Assembly (NCBI RefSeq): GCF_010993775.1
Contig: NZ_WOTO01000071.1
Coordinates: 1 to 46,896, forward strand
DNA length: 46,896 nt
Direction: 5' to 3'
Source of the DNA: Fodinicola feengrottensis
GTDB lineage: Bacteria > Actinomycetota > Actinomycetes > Mycobacteriales > HKI-0501
The notes below the pieces were generated by a model. It was given only the letters and a program-made list of their open reading frames with translations. It was not told the origin of the DNA and did no database searches. Made by a program: the position numbers and the translations under genes. Each line of letters opens with the position of its first letter. Positions within the stretch are counted from its first letter, which is position 1. Shown piece after piece: positions 40,130 to 46,896 of the stretch.

Positions 40130-40901
40130 CTTCCTCGTGCGGCCTGCTAGTAAGACCTCGAGGGCGGTCAACACCGCTGGCCAGACGGTCGAGAGAGGGT
40201 CGACGACGCCGAAGTGGCCGGCGCCGGGCAGCTCTGTCAGCCGGCAGCCGGTGGCGCGCGCGTACGCACGGGACATCTCGATCGGCACCCGGTCGTCCTC
40301 GTCGCCGTGGATCACCCACACCGGCGCCTCGGGCGCGGCGAGGTTGGCGGTGTCAGCAACCGCGTACCGATCCGGCACCTCGTCGGGACCGCCGCCGAGC
40401 AGGGCATCCACCGCGCCGCCGTCCAGGTCCTGTTCGTACGCGCCGGCCAGGTCGATGACCGGCGCGAGCGCCAGCACGCCTGTGGGCCGGGACCGCAGTG
40501 CCGCCCACACGGCGAGGTGGCCGCCAGCCGAATGGCCGGCGTAGACGATCCGGTTCAGGTCGGCGCGGCCGGGCGCGGCGGCCGCGATGAGGGCCGGCAC
40601 CGCCTCGATCGAGGCCGCGACATCGTCGAAAGTCGCCGGCCAACCGCCGTCCGCGCCGGTCCGCCGGTATTCCAGGCTCGCGACCGCATAGCCGCGGCTC
40701 GCGAGGTCCGCCGCCATCGGGCCGGTGTACGAGCGGTCGTACGCGGACCGCCAGAAACCAACCACCGTGCCACAGCAACACCAGCGGCCCAGCCTCACCG
40801 GCCGGCAGCCGCACGTCCGCCACGTGATCCGGATGCGGCCCGTACGACACGGTCAGATCCGGCGGCGGCGCCGGCCGGCTCAACACTTCCCGACTGTCCA
40901 C
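40094..40901 (-). CDS. Alpha/beta hydrolase, BD-FAE/esterase type (frameshifted)
   Basis: About 269 residues. Motifs: LLWHGG (oxyanion HGG), GHSAGGHLA with the nucleophile Ser, GDEDDRVP with the acid Asp, and LPGAGHFGVVDP with the His. This order fits carboxylesterases or BD-FAE-type hydrolases. The frame changes near 40758, just after the HGG motif. GTG 40901 is the apparent start. The C-terminal 12 residues (RKDVPRLRQGRRG) look unlike the family and abut the ArsR-like remnant, so the end may have been altered by a deletion. Substrate unknown. Confidence 0.8.
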
Positions 40902-40925
40902 CGCCCGACCTTAACCGGCCGAGCG

Positions 40926-42764
40926 TCACCTGAGGGACGACTGGTAGCCGCGGGCCTGAACGGCGAAAAGCTCTGCATACTGGCCATTGCTGGCAATCAG
41001 CTCGTCGTGGGTGCCCGATTCCGCGATCTTTCCGTCGGACAGCACGACAATCTCGTCGGCTTCCCGCACCGCGCCAAGGCGGTGCGACACCAGCACGCTG
41101 GTACGACCGGAGCGGTGTTGGCGCAGCCGGTGGTGGATTTCGTGCTCCGCCCTGGCATCCAGGCCGGAACTGGGTTCGTCCAGGATGAGCAGGTCGCGGC
41201 CGTCTCGGAGCAACGTTCGGGCCAGCGCGAGCCGTTGCCACTGGCCGCCGGAAAACATCACGCCGGGGCCGTCGTGGCCGGCGAACGTACGGCTCAGCAT
41301 GGTGTCGTAACCGGCCGGCAACGCCCTGACCGGCCCCGCTACCCCGGCTTTCTCAGCAGCGACGCGGATCCGATCGCGATCGGCCAGCGCCGGCAGGTCA
41401 CCGATCCCAATGTTCTCCGCCGCGGTCAAGTCGTACGACATGTAGTCCTGGAAAAGGACACCCATCCGTTTCCCGCAGCCGCGCCGGTGGCACTTCGCGG
41501 ATGTCCACCCCGTCCCAGCGAATCGAGCCGTGGGTCGGATCGTAGAAACGGCACAGAAGTTTCACCAGCGTGCTCTTGCCGGCGCCATTGAGGCCGACGA
41601 TCGCCACCGCCGTCCCGTACGGAATCGTCAGGTTGACGCCCCGCAACACCCAGGGAAGGCTTTCGTCGTACCGAAACCAGACGTCTCTGAGTTCGATGCC
41701 CTGGCGCAGCACCGGCAACTCCCCGCTCGTGGTGACCGGCAGGTCGTCGGGAAGCGAGACGATATCCGCGTGATACTCGAAAAACAGAAGTGCTTCGTGC
41801 CCAATCGCCAGGCTGTCGACCAGCCCGGCCATCGCGCCCTGAGTGCCGGCGACCGCGGCCACGAAAGCCGTGACGTCACCAAGGCTGAGACCACCGGTCG
41901 CCGCCGAATGGACAGCCCAGACGAGCCCAGCGCCGGCGACTATCGCACCCAGCCCCGAAAGCCCTGACTGTATCAGCGCTCCTCGTCGATCCAGTCCACG
42001 CTCGGCCGTCTGGGTTGCCCGCAACTCTCCAAAAAGTCGTCCCTTGAGGAAGTCGCCCAGGCCCAGCAGACGCACCTCCTTGGCGGCTCGTACGTCCGTG
42101 ATCAACGAGCTGTAGAGCGACTGGCGCCGTGCGGTGGCAGCAAAATCCGCGACCATCCGGCTCCGCCGCCGGGACAGCGCCAGCCGCGCCAGCAGCGCCG
42201 GAACTCCCGCGGCGGTCACCACAAGGGCCATCACCGGGCTGAGAATCCAGAGCGTCACCAGCATGCTGGCGACGGTGACCGCACTGCGGCCGGCAGTGAA
42301 CATGCCGGTCAGTGCCGGCATCATGGCCGTACCGTTGACATGCGCTGCCATCTGCAGCTTGTCCGCTACCGCCGGACTCTCGAACCGGGCCAGCCCGTGA
42401 AATCGGTTGACCGCACTGAAAAGTCGGTCCTGCATGGTCCGTCGTCCGTCGATCCGGCGGCGCAACTCACACTTTGCAGGTAAGTGACCAATTGCGGCAG
42501 CACTCCGGTGGCAATCCCGACGGTGGCCAACCCGCCCGCGACGCCCAGCAGCGCGACCTGGGGCCGACCGGAGACAATCCCATCGACGACGAGCTTGGTC
42601 AGCCACGCGGTGGCGGTAGGCAACAGTCCGCTGATCAGGTTCGTCGCCAGGGCGCCCACCAGCAGTGGCCAGCCGGCCGCCCAGCACAGCCTGGCCATCG
42701 CGGCGGCCTGCCGGCCTTTGCCACCTTTCGGCCGTACTTGTTTGTCAGGTAAGGCAAACGTCAC
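40926..42764 (-). CDS. ABC exporter, fused permease and ATPase (frameshifted)
   Basis: About 612 residues. The N-terminal membrane domain has six predicted helices (LCWAAGWPLLVGALATNLI to LGDVTAFVAAVAGTQGAMAG). The C-terminal ATPase has Walker A (GLNGAGKST), the FSGGQWQRLALAR signature, Walker B (LLILDEPSS) and the VLVSHRL switch His. It lacks an N-terminal C39 peptidase domain, so it cannot itself cut a double-Gly leader. The GTG start overlaps the stop of the redoxin gene (GTGA). Frame changes lie near 42475 (GTGTG repeat) and near 41468. It is the last gene of the peptide operon and probably exports its product. Confidence 0.87.
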
Positions 42765-43261
42765 GCGGAGATCCGCTCCGACAGTCCGGCCGCCTCAGTC
42801 TGCGCGCGTACGATCACACCATCGGTGTCCACCCGCAAGAAGGTGGGGTATGCCCGGATACCCAGACCGCGGGCCACCTCCGCGCCGTCCGGGCCGGTGA
42901 GCACCGCGGCGTCGCCCAACTGCCGCAGCAGTGGATCCCGCTCCGCACCCGTACCAGTGACGATGGCGACGCAGTGCTGGCCGCTGGCCTGTTCGGCGAA
43001 CTTCGGTGCCTGCTCATGGCAGGAGTCACAGCCGACGGAGAAAAATCCGACCAGGGCCGGCGTCCGGCCGCCGATTTCCGGAATCTTGCGGCCAACCAAC
43101 TCGGTCACGTCGTAGTCAGTGATCCCCATGCCCAGGACTTTGCGCAGGTTTTCCAGCTCCGCCCCTTGTTCGCGCAGCCGGCGCAGGATGGCGAAAATCA
43201 ACAGCAGACCGACCAGGCAGAGCACACCGAGCAGGACGACCGCGGCGATCAGTACGGGCAT
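42761..43261 (-). CDS. Membrane-anchored thioredoxin-like protein (MauD/TlpA type)
   Basis: Intact protein of 166 residues. The N-terminal membrane helix (VLIAAVVLLGVLCLVGLLLI) is followed by a short charged coil and a thioredoxin fold facing outside. The redox motif is CDSC (GCDSCHEQAPKF) near residue 90, and the cis-Pro loop is AYPTFLRVD. The layout matches MauD, which makes disulfides in methylamine dehydrogenase light chain, and ResA/TlpA reductases. It lies 84 bases after the six-cysteine peptide gene, so it is well placed to form or isomerise disulfides in that peptide. ATG 43261 is preferred over an upstream start because the membrane helix begins there. It overlaps the ABC gene by 4 bases. 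Confidence 0.85.
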   Translation of the reverse strand: MPVLIAAVVLLGVLCLVGLLLIFAILRRLREQGAELENLRKVLGMGITDYDVTELVGRKIPEIGGRTPALVGFFSVGCDSCHEQAPKFAEQASGQHCVAIVTGTGAERDPLLRQLGDAAVLTGPDGAEVARGLGIRAYPTFLRVDTDGVIVRAQTEAAGLSERISA

Positions 43262-43345
43262 CAGGACTCTCTCTTTCGTACGAAAAAAAAAATGGCCGAG
43301 GCAGGCCGATCCGCGACCGAGCCGGCCCACCTCGGACGCGGACTA

Positions 43346-43536
43346 CTAGACGAGACAGTTCACATTCGAGTGGTACACGCAGGACGTACACCCGTTACCG
43401 TCGCAGTACTTGTAAACCCAGGTGTTCACGAAATCCTCGCAGTAGCAGGCATAATATGCGCCAGCTTTGGCTTCTGTCTCTTGGGAACAAACCGCTGCAG
43501 CAGCCGGTCACCGATCCTGTTCATGACTTTCACCAT
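43346..43536 (-). CDS. Six-cysteine small peptide, probable exported precursor (frameshifted)
   Basis: An approximately 63-residue product, too short and broken for standard ORF calls. Frame 1 gives the leader MVKVMNRIGDRLLQRFVP, an amphipathic helix. The run CCC at about 43482 seems one C short; adding one base continues as QETEAKAGA and then a Cys-rich tail with spacing C-x-C-x11-C-x4-C-x2-C-x7-C, ending CLV at a TAG (43346-43348). The tail is rich in Tyr, Asn and Gly and has one Trp. There is no signal peptide. A textbook AAGGAG lies 7 bases before the ATG, and a promoter-like pair lies upstream. I do not recognise a named family. Neighbours (S26 peptidase, MauD-like redoxin, ABC exporter) suggest leader removal, disulfide formation and export. 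Confidence 0.65.
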
Positions 43537-43543
43537 CGAATTT

Positions 43544-43670
43544 CTCCTTCCGCCGCGGCACCGACGATCGGGCCACGAGAGTCGGACGCTAACTACTTTC
43601 CTTTCAAAAGTCCATAGATGGACGCACATAGCGCTACAATTGCTATTATTGCCGAGATCACAGGTGACAA
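43544..43670 (-). promoter_or_regulatory. Promoter, leader hairpin and ribosome binding site of the Cys-rich peptide gene
   Basis: Reading leftward: TTGTCA (43670-43665), a 16-base spacer and TAATAG (43648-43643) look like a housekeeping sigma promoter. The leader of about 100 bases contains the hairpin-forming GTCCATCTATGGAC (43623-43610). AAGGAG (43549-43544) is the ribosome binding site. The region is clearly AT-richer than the genes around it. Confidence 0.55.
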
Positions 43671-43709
43671 TTGGAAGGCTTATGGCATGACAAAAGAATA
43701 AACGGCAGG

Positions 43710-44162
43710 TCAGCGGGCTGACATCTGGCGGATCATCACGCCGAGCAGGCGATCACCGGCATAGAAACCCCATTGCCGCGAATCGCTGCTGATCGCCCCG
43801 TCGCCGATCACGACCAATTTCCCGGCCGGCACCACAGCAGGGTTGCCGGCCGGCACGGTCCCGACTGGCACGTCGTCACCAGGCAGCGCGACTACTCGCT
43901 TGATATTCCAGACCGAGGTGGAATCCAGCACGTTCACCAATTCGGCCGGCGACTGCAACACAACGATGTCACCGACTCGTACGTCATCCAGTTGGCGACG
44001 GCGAACCAACACCCGATCCCCTGATTCCAGGGTCGGCGACATACTGGCGCCGTCGACAGAGACAACCACCAGTCGCCGCCGTGTTCGTACGATCGCCGCC
44101 GTCGCGACCGCTGCCAGCACGACCACCGCTCCAGCGATCCAGCCCCCGTAAAAACCAACCAT
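43710..44162 (-). CDS. S26-family signal peptidase
   Basis: About 150 residues. One N-terminal membrane helix (GGWIAGAVVVLAAVATAAIV) is followed by the catalytic Ser in GASMSPTLESGDRVLV, the general-base Lys in WNIKRVVALPGDD, and the GD...SSDSRQWG box. This is a short type I signal peptidase with all catalytic elements. The start is unclear: ATG 44162 gives the usual family length but GGGAGG directly abuts it, and GTG 44186 lacks a site. It lies upstream of the six-cysteine peptide gene on the same strand with its promoter in between, so a dedicated peptide-leader role is plausible rather than proven. Confidence 0.85.
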   Translation of the reverse strand: MVGFYGGWIAGAVVVLAAVATAAIVRTRRRLVVVSVDGASMSPTLESGDRVLVRRRQLDDVRVGDIVVLQSPAELVNVLDSTSVWNIKRVVALPGDDVPVGTVPAGNPAVVPAGKLVVIGDGAISSDSRQWGFYAGDRLLGVMIRQMSAR

Positions 44163-44363
44163 CCTCCCGTGAGTCCGTTCTGGCACGAGCTTAGGCGACC
44201 AGGCTTTCAGCCCGCTGACATTTTGCTGTCAGCGTCCTCCGCACCTGACATACACCCGACCTGCCCGATGGGGCAAGGTGGATGCCCCGTTGCCCGCCCC
44301 GGGGCTTGCCGAAACATGACACGATCGGACCGAAGCGATAACTCCTTGGCGTGGGGGTGTGCG

Positions 44364-46896
44364 GTGCGAGCACCGGCGGACGACCGGGAAAAAAACACAG
44401 ACAGCCGGTTCCACGTGGCGCCGCAACGAAAACGACCGAAGAGGCAGAATCCGCCCAATCGCCCGGATCTCCCCCCCGCCCCCTCAGCCCGGCCGCGTTG
44501 CAACGGCTGCAGCAGGGGCAGCGCCGGCAACCGGGCCGTCTCCCGAATGCTGGCTACCCGTCGGCCGGCTTCTTCGACTCGTACGACAGCAGCGGCGGCG
44601 GCAGCCAGGAAACCCGCCGCGGCCACTCCCGCACCAGCTGTCTCCGCCCCGACAGCCGCCGTGCCCTCGTCCATCGTCGCGGGCTCCGCGGCTGTCTCGG
44701 TGCCGGTCGAGGGGCCTTCCGTGCAGCGTCTGGCGCCCGGGGACCACGGCGGCGCCGGCCCATCGCGCGGGACCGCAGGCCGACCCGAAGTTTTTCGCGC
44801 GCTGAAAGCGGACATCAAGGGCAAGCAGCAGAACATGGCGAAGCACTCGCCGCCCCAATCGGAGGCGGCGGCTTCGCAAGCCGCGGCGAAGCCGCCGCAG
44901 GACGACAAGGAAGCGCAAGGCAAAACCGCCAACGCGGAGAAGATGAACGCCGCCAAACCCGGCGATTTCGACAAAGCCGCGTTCATCAAGGCGGTCAACG
45001 ACGCGATCGCCGCGCAGGCACCGAAGAATCTCGAGGAAGCCGACGAATTCGGCAGCTCCGGCAAGGCTGACGCGGTCAAAGGGCAGGTTCAGGGCAAGGT
45101 CAGCGACGGCAAGAAGGCGTCCGCCGGCCAGATCGAGACCACCACGAAAGCCGCGCCGGACACCTCGAAAGCCGTCGAGAAACCGGTCACACCGCTAAAA
45201 CCGGACCAGCCTCCCCCCACCCCGGGCGTACCGAACCCAGCCAACGCCGTGCCGGACAAGGCACCCGCCTTGGCCACCGACTTCTCTGCCGGCCCGGCCC
45301 AGGTCAACGACGAAATGGCCCAGGCCGGCGTCACCGAAGAACAGCTCGGCAAGTCCAACGAACCCGAGTTCAAAGGCGCGTTGGACGCGAAGAAAGAAGG
45401 CGAACAGCACTCCGAGACGGCACCTGGAGTCGTACGGGCAGCCGAGGACAAGACGCTGGCCGGTGCCAAAGCCGAGGCGGCCAGAGCGGCGCGACCGCGA
45501 TGACCGCCCTCGCGAACGACCGCAAGGTGGCCGGCGCCCAGGTCGCCACCGCGAAAGAGGGCGCCAAGAGCAAGGATGAGTTGCAGCGGGCCCAGGTTAC
45601 CGCGAAACTACAGAAAGTCTTCGACACCACGAAAACCGAGGTCGAAGGCATTCTGTCCAATCTGGACAAACAGGTCGACGAGAAGTTCACCCGCGACGAG
45701 AAGGCCGCCCGGGACGCGTTCACCGCTGAGCACAAGCGGAAGATGGACGAATACAAGGACAAGCGCTATTCCGGTTGGCGCGGCAAACTTCGGTGGGTAA
45801 AAGACAAGTTCTCCGGCCTGCCGGACGAGGCCAACCAAATCTTCGTGCAGGCCCGACAAGGTTATGTGGCCAGCATGCAGCGGGTCATCTCCGGCGTCGC
45901 CGACCTGATCGGCAGCGAGCTGAACCGGGCGAAAGCGCGGATCGCCACCGGCCGTACCGATCTGCAGGCCGAAGTCACCAAACTCCCGAAGGACCTGCAG
46001 GCGATCGGCAAGGAGGCGGCCGGCGGCTTCTCGTCCAAGTTCGACGAGCTGACCGAGTCGGTCGACGCCAAGGGCAGCGAGTTGGTCAACACCCTGGCCA
46101 GCAAGTACAACGAAGCCCTGAAGTCCGTCGACGAGGAGATTTCCTCCGAAAAGGAGAAGAACAAGGGCCTGATCGACAAGGCCATCGGCGCTGTCAAGGG
46201 CGTCATTGACACCATTCTGAAGCTCAAAGACCTTCTTCTGGGCGTACTGGCCAAAGCCGCGAGCGCGGTGATGGCGATCATCAAGGACCCAATCGGCTTC
46301 CTCGGAAACCTGGTGTCCGCGGTCGGTGCCGGCCTGAAGAACTTCATGTCGAACATCGGTGACCACCTGAAAAAGGGGCTCGTCAGTTGGTTGCTGGGCT
46401 CGATGGCCGAGGCCGGCATCGAGTTGCCGGACAAGTTCGACCTGCGCGGCATCGTCAAGATGATCGCCTCGATGCTTGGCCTGACCTGGGATGCCATCAA
46501 AGCCCGGATCATCACCCGGGGCGTCCCCGCGAAGGCGATGGATGCCGTCGAGAAGTCCGTACCGGTAGCACAGAAACTGCAGTCCGAGGGCATTGGCGGC
46601 ATCTGGGAGGAGATCAAGGAAAAGGTCGGCGACCTCAAGGAGAATCTGTTCTCCAAGATCAGCGAATACCTGATCCCGACCGTCCTGATGGCCGGCATCA
46701 CCTGGATCATCTCGCTGCTCAACCCGGCGTCAGCCTTTGTCAAGGCGTGCAAGATGATCATCGACATCGTCACGTTCATCGTCGAACGCGGCGCCCAGAT
46801 CATCGAGTTCGTCGGCTCTGTCCGCCAAGTCATCGCCATCGCCGGCGGGCGGTGCAGGCGGAGTACCAGCTCTCATCGAGTTCCGCCCTCGCCAAG
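44364..46896 (+). CDS. LQR..AGNRAV-motif helical protein, runs off the window (frameshifted)
   Basis: Begins at GTG 44364 (VRAPADDREK). After frame changes in an A7 run (near 44391) and beside GGGG (near 44515) it reads ALQRLQ then SAGNRAVSRML, the same motif class as the gene at 4867. A low-complexity Ala/Pro/Lys region follows, then after a frame change near 45487 a long charged helical region (KDELQRAQVTAKLQKVFDTT). The last 250 residues contain SWLLGSMAEAGIELPDKFDL, SMLGLTWDAIKARI, IWEEIKEKVGDLKENLFSKI and GITWIISLLNPASAFVKACK. I recognise this block from DUF4157/contractile-injection-associated proteins. Another frame change occurs near 46841. The C-terminus is beyond the window. Confidence 0.7.

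Overview
The window is high-GC DNA from an actinobacterium. The evidence is GC-rich third codon positions, GTG and TTG starts, and typical actinobacterial families: the divergent citrate synthase pair, an ECF sigma factor with a CU044_5270-type partner, a CGNR zinc-finger protein next to an EamA transporter, a siderophore-interacting protein under an iron box, paired acyl-CoA dehydrogenases, VapBC and a Pls/PosA-type synthetase. I cannot name the genus. No rRNA, tRNA, CRISPR array or insertion sequence was recognised.

About two thirds of the genes are broken by single-base frame changes, roughly one per kb, many beside homopolymers or short repeats. Other genes, including the 1171-residue amylase, are intact. 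The conserved motifs continue in another frame immediately after each break, so I read most breaks as uncorrected assembly indels and give whole-gene coordinates. Two fragments look truly truncated: the C-terminal end of a non-ribosomal peptide synthetase (5899-7506) and the end of an ArsR-like regulator (39938-40090).

Layout. 1-5.8 kb: membrane protein, divergent citrate synthases, a protein with an N-terminal LQRTAGN motif, and an RraA-like protein. 5.9-11.4 kb: NRPS remnant, secreted modular protein, iron-regulated ferric-siderophore reductase, cold-shock gene. 11.4-20.5 kb: acyl-CoA synthetase, secreted phospholipase D-like protein, CGNR/EamA pair, two-subunit acyl-CoA dehydrogenase operon, and a DHA2 drug exporter that seems to carry a MarR-like domain. 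20.7-27.1 kb: SDR and membrane protein, GlxA regulator, ECF sigma/CU044_5270 operon, NHL-thioredoxin protein. 27.5-35.6 kb: a tightly coupled five-gene operon built on a Pls/PosA-type membrane synthetase. 35.6-40.9 kb: VapBC, secreted GH13 amylase, hydrolase. 40.9-44.2 kb: a four-gene operon for a small six-cysteine peptide. 44.4 kb to the end: a second protein with the LQR..AGNRAV motif, running off the window.

Two candidate new systems stand out. The first is the Pls/PosA operon (27562-35563): a synthetase whose adenylation domain has an acidic selectivity residue, an amidinotransferase-fold protein lacking two of its usual catalytic residues, two BPL-N glutamine-amidotransferase-like paralogs (one cytoplasmic, one lipoprotein), and a membrane acyltransferase-like protein between them. 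It could make and finish a surface or secreted basic isopeptide polymer. The second is the peptide operon (44162-40926): an S26 signal peptidase, a cysteine-rich peptide with its own promoter-like sequence and strong ribosome binding site, a membrane MauD/TlpA-like redoxin and an ABC exporter. Together these would suffice to cleave, oxidise and export a disulfide peptide. The paired LQR..AGN proteins suggest that a contractile-injection-type system may exist in this genome outside the window.
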